64,000 bases of DNA from Symsagittifera roscoffensis (GCF_963678635.1 NC_087071.1:8017605-8081604); one strand, 5' to 3'; numbered from the stretch's first letter, positions 47,171 to 59,561 are shown. Notes: generated by a model from the sequence alone, not told the origin. Program-made: numbers and translations.

Positions 47171-47743
47171 TTTTTCCCACAGACCAAATATCAGACATAA
47201 TCCCAGATCCAGATCAACCATTCTACGCCATGTGTGTCGCCTCAAACTTTGGAATTGGTGCACCACCCTTACAATCAAATAAAGTTGCGAACAAAATGAT
47301 CCTTATATCAGCGAATTCAAGACTTTGCAGCAAATTCAAGACTTAAAGCGGAGTTAAGACTCTCCACACTTATGAGTGAGTGTACAGCCATAACACATAC
47401 ACTCATGGAGTATGAACTTTTAGTTCTTGGATCTGAACACCCAACAGTTCTATTCACAGATCATGAACCGATAATTTTTCTATTCACACAAAACCAAATC
47501 CAAATCAAATTTTACAGATTTCAACTTATTCTGATGAATTTTGCAAACCTACAGAAGCAACAAACCATGCTTCGCCAGATACACTTTATCAAAATACACC
47601 ACCTGAAACAATTACACGGAAAAACCAACCGAGAATTAACACAAAATATAAAACTCTTCCTTGCGAAAGATGAAACATCGCGATTAGATTGCAAGTACGC
47701 AGTAAAAACCGACCCTAAAACTTCACAAATGAATAATTTATAA
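47165..47743 (+). pseudogene. Gypsy RNase H remnant, copy B
   Basis: After the RT thumb, a DPDQPFYAMCVASNFGIGA-like frame at about 47206 corresponds to the first RNase H strand; the catalytic Asp context C-D-A-S has become C-V-A-S. 47372-47743 (123 codons) contains SECTAITHTLMEYE and LFTDHEPI, the Glu and Asp motifs of Gypsy RNase H. Both lie in the expected order. Confidence 0.75.
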
Positions 47744-47749
47744 CTTTTT

Positions 47750-49420
47750 CTATTTTATCTTGATGTCAAAATAACCACTATGAAGTAGATTTATTACAAA
47801 AAAATATATATACTTCAAACAAAAGCATAATCGTCAAGGATAAAAAACAATACACAACAAAAGATATCAAAGCCAAACATACATAGGAAAAATCTACTCC
47901 TTCTAACAGAAAATCAAAGCTTAACAAATAACAGAAACTTACCAAGACCTGCTGACTTAAAATCAAAATATACGATCGATAGAGTTTTTAATATACAAGA
48001 CCCAACAGATAATATACTTCTCTAAAAGCGAAATTGAAAATTTTTATCTTCTAAACACAGAAAACATGACACTAGAATTGATACAAAAGTATCAAAACTT
48101 TGGCCCCGTAATTAGACAACCTAAATCTTGACAAAACATAAAACAAAACCAATAAAAGCTGATATCACAATCTGAGGAAATAAAACACTACTTAGATCTT
48201 TCTGAAAGTTCAACAATACAACAATCAACGAAAACCTTGATCTCTTGGAATATTTTACTCACGTTCTAACTTTACTCAAAATGTTTATTTTTCAAATGCA
48301 CCGTTTTTGATAAAAAAAAATGCGAATACTGCATAACCCGTCACATCAATAAATCAATTCCACGCCAAAAACAAAAAGCAGAAAAAGTAAACTTTAAAGG
48401 ACAAAATCTATATTTTAATCACAGAAAATAAATTGACACAAAAGGCCCTCTATCACCTTCTTCAGAAGGAAAGTTTGAAATAGTTGATGCATTTACTCAT
48501 TATTTAGCACTAAACACTGTACCTCATTGTAGTGCTAACTATGCCTACACAACTCTATTCACACTGAATAGCAAAATTCTGGTTACCCGATATCCTTGCC
48601 ACAGACGAGGGAACTGAATTCATAATCAATGAAGTCATAACATTACATCACCTTCATAACATTAAACAACAACCCCAAACATGTCAGCCCCATGGACTAA
48701 TTGTTCAGTAGAATGCATGAATCGTGCATTACAAGAGTATCTCCGATATTTCTTAAATGAAAAAAAAACATACAGAATGGTCAACATAGATAAATTATTC
48801 CCACTAGCCTCCAACTCTTAAATAACAACTCTTGTATTATCACCAGTTGGTTAAACTCTTAGAAATCTACGAAAACCAACACTGTTCACAGCTAACTCCT
48901 CAAAAATACACGAAGTGATTTTCAACTTGCAAAAGATTCAATTTGTTACAATTTACCTTTCCATGCACATGACAAAAATAATGTTCATCATCCACGCCAC
49001 TTAAAAATAGCCTCTGGTAGACACGCATATGATTTTAAACCTAGACAAAAAGCATAACGAAACTTATCAAAAATCGCTCAAAAAGTTAGAGCGAAGCCAA
49101 AACATTCAATCCCAATTAAATTCATGTTTCACACCAGCAACTATATTTCCTAGTACCAAAATTTTTTTTACCAGGAAGGAAATTCTATAAAATTGCAATC
49201 TATCGGAAAAAGACCATTTGAAATAATCGAAAGACCCACAAATGTTTTTTTTAAACTTATCGACCCCGACAAAAAAAAAAATTCAACAAAAACAATCTTT
49301 TACCAAATTATCCAAAAAAGTACGCTCCTCACGAATTATTAAACAACAAAAACCGCACAATTCCTATCCTTTATCATTTTCACCCAATACACATTGAAAT
49401 ACAAAAATCGAAAAAATTCG
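47750..49420 (+). pseudogene. Gypsy integrase remnant, copy B
   Basis: 47750-48430 is heavily broken and should hold the zinc-binding domain. Then DTKGPLSPSSEG (first catalytic Asp, codon 48435), VDAFTHY (48483) and an ANYAYTTLF segment. The T-D-N-G-T-E-F second-Asp motif is degraded (about 48590-48620). W-T-N-C-S-V-E-C-M-N-R at about 48700 keeps the third catalytic Glu. The C-terminal part (about 48900-49400) has PFEIIERP- and LIDPDKK-like pieces. The motif set is typical of a Gypsy integrase without a visible chromodomain. Confidence 0.7.
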
Positions 49421-49559
49421 AAAAATAAGGTACAAAAATTCCCCAGAACCAAGTATTTCAAAAGCAAAAAACTAATCGTAGGGTAGGAGAAAAAATTCTA
49501 GTTCCAGAAACAAAACAAAAATCATTGCGTCGTAGAACTCAAACCACAAAAAATTACAA

Positions 49560-50600
49560 AATCTTCAAAATGAAAGTAGAAATCAGAAATCCCCCTGATT
49601 GATTAACTTTTGTTCATCATACTTAGATTTCTGTTCCCACAGAACCTTTAATTTTCAATCTCAAAATAACTAGTTCAAATACAATCAATCTAAAACGGTT
49701 CAAATATCACCCCATTCCGACACCACTATGATTAGCCGAAAAACTCCTAACTGTAAATATATCTAAAAATATAACTTGAAGACCTCCAGATCAAAAACAA
49801 GCAATACCCCTATATTTGACATTTTAATTAAAGACTAGGTAAAAGTTACAACCATCTCCTATCAATCAGAACAAAAGTCAACAATACTGCAATACTGTCT
49901 CAACTTATACCCAGCAATTCCCGAAAATATCAAATAAGCCTAAAGACAGATTTAGACATGATCTTTTAGCCTAAAGACATGATATCTCTAAAAAAACCCA
50001 ACCATCCAATAAACAAAAACAAAATAAAGAAAATCATTTCTAAATCCCAGACTTTATTTCTTCAAAAACTCTTCATATCCAACCCACTTGTCAAAATCAA
50101 TGAAAAATCTACCAAACTTTGCTTCAAACCGAAAAGATAAAAAAAGACTTCGATGAAACAAATAACTTTTCAAATGTTTCTCTCGAACACAGTTCACCAA
50201 TTTAAAGAAACCATTTCAACTCCACTTTCATTTTTGGAACAAATTTCCAACTCTGTTTTTTTTTCATCATCGATACTCCTAAATAGCATAAATAACACTC
50301 CTTTTTTTATAAGTTTTTGCGGCAAATTCGTAATTTTTTTCTCATAAAGAAACCTCATAAACTCAAAATATTCTAACACAACTAGTCAAAAGTCAATGAT
50401 CACAAACTCAGAAACAAAATTTCAACAATTTTTGGAATGATATGATGTTTCTTTAGTAAGAAAGATATCTTTCTTCTTGCATTTTTTGCCACCATTCTAG
50501 TTTCCCTAATCTTAACAATTTGCAAATGCATTAAAAAATCAATAATTACCTTCCTATTAGCCACAATTCTCCTGATTATTTTTTACCGAAGAACGCTATA
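49560..50600 (+). pseudogene. Membrane-protein ORF after integrase (envelope-like), copy B
   Basis: Strongly decayed coding sequence. The best-preserved part is the end, about 50464-50598. There, two hydrophobic stretches (Phe/Leu/Ile/Val-rich, about 17-20 residues each) are separated by a short Cys/Lys-containing loop and followed by a Tyr-Arg-Arg basic end. Such a C-terminal anchor after integrase suggests an envelope or other membrane protein. There is no homolog in copy A because the latter is truncated. The function is inferred only from position and hydrophobicity. Confidence 0.4.
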
Positions 50601-50639
50601 AACAACATAGCTTTAATCAAAAATAATATATACATATAT

Positions 50640-51200
50640 AAAGGTTAAAAAAATCCAAAGTTGCTAATCAACAACCCACTAAGCAATCCCCAACAACCAC
50701 TACATCCCAGGACCCCCCATCAACGCAAACATCTGGTCAAACAAGCCAAACTCAATCATCTACACGCATTTCAATTTTTGAAAATCACTATACATTTGAA
50801 GAAAGCCACACATCCTTATCCGAACTTTTAATACCAGCTATTCGCCAAGCAACCCTCAGTGCACCACAAAACGAACCAATATATAACATTTACCCTCACT
50901 TCAACGAAATCTTCACATAACTAGAAATATACAAAGAAAACAAATTTTAACATCTACAATCGATGGACAAATTATTCGCTCTCGAAAAAATCAAAAGCTT
51001 GCAACACCAAAAGTTCATTACAAAATACTTTCATCACCCTCTTCGACACCTTTGGATCTTTCTTGTAATACAAATAAAGCACCCCCATCACTACAGACAA
51101 TTTCCCAACAAAAAACCCAAACATCCCATCAGACTATTTGTGTTCAACCCCAGCTTCTGAATATATTCGTGGAAATCCTTTTAATTCTCCCAAGTCAACA
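50640..51200 (+). pseudogene. Thr/Ser/Gln-rich ORF, unknown (copy B)
   Basis: A frame from about 50690 runs about 77 codons (Thr/Ser/Gln-rich start, then more ordered) to TAA at about 50920, and after two stops resumes at 50963-51160. An ORF between two envelope-like regions is unusual. I recognise no family. Confidence 0.35.
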
Positions 51201-53960
51201 CCATGTATTCCACATTGAATGACACAAGCATTTCCCGAAGGAGAACCAAACTTGACAAAAGACCCCATAGATATGTCATCCGACACCTCATTATCATTGC
51301 TAGAAACCATATCATTCTCATCAACACCTTCATAAACAGGTCAAACACCTACCACTACACTTCCTCTAAATTTTTCTACCAGTCTAGACGATCGATATCG
51401 AGAAATTCTAAGCACAAATATACCTTTACGCCTTGATTGGAACACATTTGTAACACCCCTTCCCCTATTTGGTCAACATCTTGATAGAAATCCACTACAA
51501 ATTTGAGCACTAAATCGATTACAATACAGACACGACAATCACAAAGATAAACAAGAATATAAGGTACAAATTCTTACTCAAGATAACTTAACACTTAATT
51601 TGAAATAACGTTAAAGCTAAAGAATTTAGTTCATCACCCACAACCATTATCTCCAGAAAACATAACAGCTGAATCCTTACCACCTTCATTTTCCCCAACA
51701 GAACTTATCTACAAATAGGGCAGATATACAAAAAAGACTAGTTTATATAACATTCTACAAGCCATTTTCAGGATTAACAAAATTATGTATCTTTCAAAAG
51801 TTTTCTTCCTCAAAACGCTTTCCCGTTGTACTTTTACAACCATATTTCATCAAAACCCTTTCCCTTAAAAAGCACAACAATACATCCAGGTTACACATTA
51901 TGATTGCGAAGAAAACCAACAAAAAGAACTACACCAATATGCAATCAATCATTTACCACATTGTGAATCCGAACCACAAGAAATAGAATCAAAAAATATA
52001 GTAGCAACACTTTACTCGAAAGCAAGAGCTACTACTCTAATGGGATATAAATTTATAACAAAATTCTCAGAAAAAAAAGTACCTTGTTCACAAGACTCAA
52101 ACCGACTCAATAAAACAGACTCGATAACGAAACCTTTCACCAAAGTATTATAGAAAGACTTTTGCAAGTTAGATAAAAGATTGCAAAACTATATCGAGGA
52201 GAACTTGAAAGACACCGAGGTTTCTTGTTAAATTACACAATAAATACCCGTATCACGGTGCATACGGACCTTTAACTTATGACTTTCCTGATAAAAATAG
52301 GAATACCACATAGGAATAAATAATCTCTCGAATTGTAAATATGACATAAAGATCTTGGGCTAACACGAAATAATAATTTCTGGTTAGAAAATTCAAGTGG
52401 AAAAGGTACAATTAGCACGTAACTTAAAAGACAGTACTATTTTAGATCAAGGAATGCGCTTGCATTTTAAAATTGACCAAGAATATTGCGATTCTGCCAA
52501 TCGCACACAAGCAACCATTGTTTGGTACACAGAGGACTTAGGTACCACATTTCATGTTGCTCAAATTCACGCAAAAAAGATAAAATTTCACCAAAAATAG
52601 TTTATTGAGTCAGTTCTATTTTTAAAAAGTCAACCCTGATAGAACTAGATCTGATAATCAGAAATATGAGAAAAATTATGGTATTGAAAACAAGCTAACA
52701 CGTTTTCAAAAATACTCTGAAACAGAAGTCGCTTGTAAACATGCAAAACCACTTTTCAAAGCACAAAACTCAGAAATTCTTGTCGAATACTAAAGAGGTC
52801 TCGACATGAAAACAAAAACTAATCCTTAACCCAGCACAACCATATCGAAACCGCAAAGATGAAACACCTTTTATCCTAGTAACGTTCTATAAAAACGTTC
52901 TAAAAAAACAAGTCCTGGCTGAAAACTTCGTCCAGAAGATAGAAATAGAAGACGAAAACAAGAATTCTCACTTATGATTCAAACATCTTTTGGTGCAATA
53001 CACTACGATATACACCTTCATTTGAAAATTGACTATACAAAAAGTCGAACTTTTCAAGAAATGTAGTTTTTCGAACTAGAAACACTTGATCATCTATGTG
53101 AACTCGAACGTACACAAATTTTACAATCACTCGCATTAGCGGAGTTAAAAAAAAACCCTATGCAGAATATTTATTATCAAGCAATAGATCTAAATTCATC
53201 GATTAAGAAGGAAAAATCCTTTGATATAACACACGCAATAAAAAAAGCTTCACCACTATATGTCTTCGAAGATAAAAGATGTTACAAGCTAATCCCTATT
53301 TTGTTGAAAAAATTTTGTTTTGTAGATATACTATCACGACGTATTATTTTTGGGATACAGCTGCCCCATGCGGATCTGAAATTAGCCACAAAATAGTACA
53401 GCTAAACTCAAGTGAAGACAAATTTTATCTTCTTACCCCATAGCCTTCATTAATGCAACCATTCAAGAACATTTCCCCTAAAGTATACGCGCTAAAAATC
53501 GCAACCGTACTATAGATTTACAATTATTCTAGATCATTTATACAAGATCACCTTAGAACAAAGCAATTCCAAGAACTTCTCACAAAAATGGGCACAATAC
53601 AGAAATGACAAACTGACCAAAACTTACAAAAAATCGCTGAAATAGAAAAACCTCAGACATTTACGCACAAGACTACAGCAAATATTTTAAAGACATAAAG
53701 ATAACATATATCTTAAAAGTGAAAAGTACCGTTTACAGGATATATCGCCAAAGAATATCTTCAGTTTTGTCAATGTGAAAAATGAACTCCTAGATTTTCT
53801 AGGATAGCCATACTGTATAATGGAAAGATTGACTATATTATACGCCATGTTTAACTTTTGGGTTTCTCTTCTCACTATTGAAAGGACTCTATAATGCATC
53901 TGCAAAACATACGCAAACAAATAAACAAGCAAGTGTAAGACGCAATTTATTTGCTGGGTT
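51200..53960 (+). pseudogene. Envelope-like glycoprotein region, copy B
   Basis: Many broken pieces. Better ones are 52397-52600 (67 codons, with a CDSANRTQAT segment containing a possible N-glycosylation site), about 52970-53396 across a frameshift (a Glu/Leu-rich helical part, ELERTQILQSLALAEL, then a Cys-containing part) and 53453-53900, homologous to 19263-19767 in copy A including the membrane anchor. Location between integrase and 3' LTR, a helical middle, Cys residues and a C-terminal anchor together suggest an env protein. The exact fusion-protein class cannot be decided here. Confidence 0.5.
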
Positions 53961-54272
53961 TTTTAGGATAAATCTCCACCTCAATTAAAAAAGTTCTTCT
54001 TGACGCCCAATTTAGTGCTTATAATAAAAAAACATCTACAAAACCAAATGCAAATGACACTCCAAATGCATCCAAATGCAAAACAGTATAAAACGAACGC
54101 CTAGAGCACCACCACATATACATAGTTTACACAAAAAATGACACTTTATATTTAATCATACGAAATTATAGAAACGCGTTAGCAATGACGGAACATATAT
54201 CTGGAGCAAATAGCTTTCCACGAAGTCCAGTATTTCATATAGCCTTTCCGTAGTCAAATACTGACGACACAT

Positions 54273-54788
54273 ATGAGCAATTTAAAAAACAACCACACAC
54301 AATCAATTTCCGTTCTCAGAACAACCATCTTTTTAGCACACGATGAGCCAACAGATTGGATCCCTCAAACGCTCCTTCTCCTGCCCATCCAAACTCCAAC
54401 GCCAATCCTCCCGCATTTCACTTTCAAGCCTCAACTCTTCTCACTTACCCAATTTTCATTTCTAACCCACCGCGCATGGATTCAGACGACTCAACACAAA
54501 CAGTTTTTAACATCTCTAACTTTAAATCACCGATTTAGAAACTTCCGACAAATTCCTCGATTCAGAACCCAGCCCGTCTACTTTTTCACAATCACCTTTC
54601 CAGCCCCTTTTTCCCAGCTTACCAGTGAAGTCTCTCTCTCCCCTTTTTCGTACACTGAAGCCTTTTTTCCCCCGATATTAAGCGAACAACCCGATGCACC
54701 TAGCTATATGACAGATAAATACTGCTTTAACAATTCACCAACTAACACACTCTGCCTCAAGTTCCAAATCCTCAATTCTTTCAACTGA
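54273..54788 (+). pseudogene. Pro/Ser/Thr-rich 3' ORF (copy B)
   Basis: 171 open codons from ATG 54273. Homology to copy A (20100-20740) shows that the ancestral frame changes within this stretch: the MDSD start at 54476 is in another frame, so the long frame is partly spurious. The composition is Pro, Ser, Thr and Phe rich with no motif. Confidence 0.45.
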
Positions 54789-54789
54789 T

Positions 54790-55895
54790 CATGCACCCAA
54801 CAGCGCACATAGAGTTTTAAACGCAAACTCCCTAATCCTTCACCCCAATATCTTTTAAGACATCCCCGATCATCCCAACATTATGCCCTCCATCCAAAAC
54901 AAACTAACATCAAAACATTTTTAGCTGATAGTTTCCCATTTTTTTAACCAAAATTCATACTATGCGACCACTAACGACAACCAACTGAATTTATTCGTTG
55001 ATGAATAAGGACTGTTTCCCACACTCTCTTGGAGTTCATACTTTCATTTCACTAACCCATTAGCCCTTCCCCGATGCAACACCGCTGATGACAACGAACT
55101 ATGTCAATCTAATCATCATAAACTGCACTTCACAAAAATTAGTTCACCACAATTAGGCTAAGGCAAACTCTAAACCGCTTCATCCCAAAACGCACTAATC
55201 GATTCTCAATAAATCACAATGATCATGCAAAAATTAGAAATATGGAAGATACCCCGGATGAAGAAGATCCCAATACTAGCTCTCAACTAGCAGAAAAATT
55301 CTTCATTCGATCTGAATATGTTATTCACACAGATAGTACTAACAAAATTTGACAATTGTATTGCTATCGCTATAAATCACTAAAGCATACGAATCATACT
55401 TTAACAAGTTTAATCATTTCGCTCTACTATTTCACTTCTTTGCACCCAAGAAACCAGACCTACAGTGTCCACATAAAATCATGCTAAGATAGACACTAAC
55501 TCACACACATACTTTAAAATTAAGCAGCAACACTACACAACTAATACACCAACAATTAACCCACAGCTTCGCTTTTTGTTTATAAAATCAAAGTTTTTTC
55601 ACCATGTTTTTTAGTTTTTACTTACACCAAAAAATCTACTAGTCTCCACGTCAACCTCTACAAGTATGATCCCGTTCGCCAGATGTATATATTCTGCCCA
55701 ATAAACAATTCTTTCTCAATTAACGAATCCCGTTCACAAATAGTTCTTCAAGAAAATATACAGCCCATTGAAGTCGAAATACAAGAAAAAAATCACAATG
55801 CTAAAGTCAACCACAAATTATATAATTTAATTCAATGAACAAGCCATGAGTTTTCGCTACAAACCGAAGAACTAAAGATCTTCAGAGCGCTGCAG
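54790..55895 (+). pseudogene. Decayed 3' accessory region before the intron (copy B)
   Basis: Collinear with about 20740-21900 of copy A (shared CTACGATCCC-like and AGATGTATATATTCTG blocks, the latter at 21630 and 55681). Short coding pieces only. Likely the remaining part of the accessory ORF that is spliced at 56015. Confidence 0.4.
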
Positions 55896-56014
55896 CATCT
55901 CTGATTTCTGCTAAAAACTAAAAAAAAAATCAGCATGCTTGCGAAACTATTTGTATTAGCAGACACAGTCCAAACTAACTTCCCCAATGGATTGTTTGAT
56001 GATGAAAAAATTTC

Positions 56015-56099
56015 GTAAGTATGAAAATAATTCATTAACCTAACAAGTTAAAACCAAACACTCATCAATCTTTTGGTATTTCTAATTTTTCTTTTTTAG
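56015..56099 (+). other. Conserved intron, copy B unit 1
   Basis: Donor GTAAGTATG at 56015, polypyrimidine run and TTTTTTAG acceptor ending 56099, 85 nt. Confidence 0.65.
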
Positions 56100-56952
56100 A
56101 GTTCATCATTCATTCACCTGAAAAAACAAAACCAAATAAAAAGCACAAACGTTTTAAGTTTCTGTTTAAGGAAGCGAATAAATTAATAAACGCAGTATAT
56201 TTCAATAAAAAGTAGTAAACTGATAACTATGCAAAAATCAAGCAGTAAATTAATCAATTGAAAATAAATTACATGACATTAACCATTTTATGATATCTTA
56301 TTTTGTAAATTTCAAATTCTCTTTACTCGCCCACAATTCACACAATGTTTAAAGTTTTTTTAAGTTTTAAGTTTCAAATCCCACTGATAACAGCTCTAAC
56401 ATATAATGACGCGTTTTAAACTTTCCTTCAACCCGCTTGGAAGGAATTATAAAAGTAAGCTTAAACTAACCAACGCAGTTTGCTTATACCACAAAACCAG
56501 CAGCATGACTAAGAAAGCTCAACAGTACCCAAACTGTATTAAAACCAAATTAAAGCTGGATAAATTATAATTGTGAAAACCACTTTCAATTCAAGTTTTA
56601 ATGAAACCAAATGAAACACAGAAAGATGAAAAGAAAAACCCAAAACACAATACTTTACTTTGAGAAAAGTACGCAACCAAAACAAAAAAAATAGAAAAAC
56701 ACCTCATAAAACAGAACAAAAAAATGAACACAATAATAGACTCTTCCCAAAGAGTCGGCGTAGCTGAAAACCACTCTGGCCTCTTTACCCAGAACGACAT
56801 CGCTCGAAGTACATGCGCCCACCATATGCCACGCGTCTCTGACTTCTGCTAAAAACTAAAAAAATAATCAGCATGCTTGCGAAACTAATTGTATTAGCAG
56901 ACACAGTCCAAACTAACTTACCCAATGGATTATTTCATGATGAAAAAATTTT

Positions 56953-57037
56953 GTAAGTATGAAAATTATTCATTAACCTAACAAATTAACACCAAACACT
57001 CATCATTCTTTTGATATTGCTAACTTTTCTTTTTTAG
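56953..57037 (+). other. Conserved intron, copy B unit 2
   Basis: Donor GTAAGTATG at 56953, acceptor TTTTTTAG ending 57037, also 85 nt. Confidence 0.65.
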
Positions 57038-57899
57038 AGTTCATCATTCATTCACTTGAAAAAACAAAACCAAATACAAAGCACAAACTTTTTAAGTTTC
57101 TGTTTAAGAAAGCGAATAAATTAATAAACGCAGTTTAATTAAATAAAAAGTAGTCAAATGATAACTATGCAAAAATCAAGCAGTAAATTAATCAATTGAA
57201 AATATATTACATGACATTAACCATTTTATGAAATCTTCTTTTGTAAATTTCAAATTGTCTCTTTACTCTCCCACAATTCACACAATGTTTCAATCAAACT
57301 CAACAAAAAATGCTAAGTAGAATTGCTTAATAAAAGAATTTTAAGTTTCAAATCCCACTGATAACAACTCTAACATATAATGACGCGTTTTTAAACTTTT
57401 CTTTCACCCGCTTGGAAGGAATTATAAAAGTAAGCTCAAACTAACCAACGCAGCCTGCTTATGCCACAAAACCAACAGCATGACTAAGAAAGCTCCACAG
57501 TACCCAAACTGCATTAAAAACAAATTAAAGCTGGATAAATTATAATTTTGAAATCCACTTCAATTCAAGCTTTAATGAAACCAAATGAAACACAGAAAGG
57601 TGAAAAGAAAAACCCAAAACACAATAATTTACTTTGAGAAAAGTACACAACCAAAACGAAACAAAAAAAGACTCTGCCCAAAGAGTCGGTGTAACTAAAA
57701 ACTTCTCTGGCCTCTTTACCCAGAACGACATCGCTCGAAGTACATGCGCCCACCATATGCCACGACCCCGATGAGAGTGTTTTAATGAGAGTGGCTACAG
57801 AGTGAGCAACTCTTTTATTTAACCGAACTAAAGAAAAACTCGTTTGCGAAAAAACTAAAAGAACAACTTAGCCAAAATTGATGTCACTAACAAGATGTA

Positions 57900-58110
57900 G
57901 ATAGAATAATGCCAAGTAAAATATTTTTCAGAGCAAACAGAACGAGCAGCAAAGGATATGGAAACTTGATGACATTCCAACTCTGCATTGGCAAATCTAT
58001 TGGTTTGTTGCCTTAGTCATAACCGTCGCAGGATTTAAAGTATGGACTCAACCTCGCAGCAAAGGAAATCTTTGAAAAATACCAAAGGCCAACCCGATGT
58101 TAATCTCACA
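57900..58110 (+). pseudogene. Small membrane-protein remnant before the 3' LTR (copy B)
   Basis: A frame at about 57975-58070 has a polar start and then a Trp/Val/Ile-rich hydrophobic segment of about 18 residues followed by a basic tail, ending at TGA about 58073. The homologous position in copy A is 23079-23354. A short single-pass membrane protein is the simplest reading. The function is unknown. Confidence 0.4.
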
Positions 58111-58387
58111 TACCGATCCTAGTCACTTGGCACTTCACACAAGACGTAGTCTCGCTCTAAGTATAACGAATTCGACACCTCATTGCATCAATCTACAGCC
58201 TTGACCCAAGGCGACCCGCGATCCACCGAGACCCTTTTCTAGAATACGAACAACTGTTCTGTTTTCTTCACAACGATTACATCTTTCCTCCGTTCACAAA
58301 GTCACTGCTCAAAAGAAAAACATCCGAAGAAAATGAAATCTCTCCATCCGTCCTTCACTACAATGAAAAATTTAAAAACTAAAACTC

Positions 58388-58772
58388 TCCAAACGCCGGA
58401 TGAGTGAAACCAAATCTAAACTAGTATTTTTAATCAGTTATTTTATTGATAAAACTGTCTCTATAAACTATTACTGACAATTAATTGTAGTGCTGAAACT
58501 ACAAGCAGTTTCAGCACCAGAACAATTTGAATCAATCGTTTTGAATCTTAGAAGACAGTTGTTGTCCTTTCGAAAAATTCCATAAAAGTAATCCGCAATT
58601 ACCAGTATATATTAGATCTCTTGAGGTTAGGAGATATAAGAGTAAGATTAATATTGGTATTAGACTAAGAAGTTGCACAAATATATCCAGCGGAAAAAAA
58701 TAAAGCGTGACGAACAGACAGGTACCTCATCTGAAATTACTCTATGAGAAACCTACCTCTGGCTTAAACTCA
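58388..58772 (+). repeat. 3' LTR of Gypsy copy B
   Basis: About 385 bp, homologous to 23490-23885 from the CGCCGGATG block to the TTAAACTCA end. The expected TG start has become TC. Contains the hairpin at 58490-58517. Confidence 0.78.
58490..58517. promoter_or_regulatory. LTR hairpin with inverted loop (copy B 3')
   Basis: GTGCTGAAACT, loop ACAAGC, AGTTTCAGCAC. The loop is the exact reverse complement of the copy A loop GCTTGT. Confidence 0.75.
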
Positions 58773-59560
58773 AAAAATCCAAAATTAGATTTAGAAACAC
58801 AATTTTTCTGCGGGTTGAGAATCAGGCAAATTTTTGAACATTTCATAACAATATAAGCTTATGATTTTTTTTGCTGAGATCATGTTTCTTTTCTCAGTGA
58901 TATATCGTTGATGAAATTATTTTGCTTCCACCCAACGGTGACTACCATTTTGTAGATTACAGATTGAAAAATTTGAAAAAGAAATTATGCGTAAAAAAAT
59001 AAGTTATTCAACAACTTACTCAATCAGTGTGTATTTAAATAGCATTAAAAAACTATAAGCATAATTCATTTTTATGTGACAAAGTTTGTCCATTTTATTA
59101 AAAGTGTCTCTTAAGCAAAAAATCTAATGAGATTTCAAATGAGCATACCCAATGCGAGGATTAGTCCTGAGATCAAAAACGCATAGTAAACTCTCATGTT
59201 CTTTTCCTAACAAATGTATATAAAAAAGGAATCCCAAAGGAAAAACTAAGTAAACCTGAAACAAACAGCTGATTTTTTAGACTATCCTATATAATTTTGA
59301 GGTAGAATGGCAAATATTAGATAAAAATCTGTTACAAATAGAATTAAATGTCATGAGACCAAAAAACAGCTTTCATTGTTATTGGTTTTGCGCTTTCAAA
59401 ACCGAACAACTTTTTCAACAAAAATTGTGTTACATGATCGTGGAACTATCATTTTTTCAACCCATTTTTTCTAAAGTCCTGAGTTTGATTTCGCGTTCCA
59501 ATGTAGGGAAGCGAAATCCTTAGATATTGTAAAACTCAAAAATCAGCTATTATCGAAAAA
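58773..59560. other. Non-coding AT-rich stretch, no gene seen
   Basis: No open frame of note and no repeat shared with the rest of the window. Confidence 0.5.
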
Positions 59561-59561
59561 A

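Larger units (their letters stand above)
55900..57764 (+). repeat. Tandem duplication of the element's 3' segment (about 935 bp, twice)
   Basis: Units 55900-56833 and 56834-57764 are nearly identical in order: CTGATTTCTGCTAAAAACTA, CAGCATGCTTGCGAAACTA, AGACACAGTCCAAACTAACTT, the intron, ACCAACGCAG, the AAGAGTCGG segment and GCGCCCACCATATGCCACG at both ends. The offset is 938 bp at the left marker and 931 bp at the end. Copy A has only one unit, so the duplication happened in copy B or its parent lineage. Confidence 0.9.
39640..58772 (+). mobile_element. Giant Gypsy-type env-bearing LTR element, copy B (near full length)
   Basis: 5' LTR (start inside the gap) to 40026, primer-binding site at 40029, then pre-gag ORF (41.3-42.9 kb), gag (43.5-45.0), protease (45.4), RT/RNase H (46.1-47.7), integrase (48.4-49.4), membrane/envelope ORFs (49.6-53.95), a Pro/Ser-rich ORF (54.3-54.8), intron-bearing 3' region and 3' LTR ending at 58772. 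The order PR-RT-RH-IN-env is that of env-bearing Gypsy elements. At about 19 kb it is about twice the usual size; part of this is a tandem duplication (55.9-57.8 kb), and extra ORFs account for the rest. All frames are broken. Confidence 0.8.

Noticed and set aside
54273-54788. 171-codon ORF as an intact gene
   Set aside because: Comparison with copy A shows the ancestral frame switches inside it, so only part of the translation is authentic.
58490-58517. Rho-independent-type terminator for the LTR hairpin
   Set aside because: Eukaryotic context, and no T-run follows the stem in any of the three copies.
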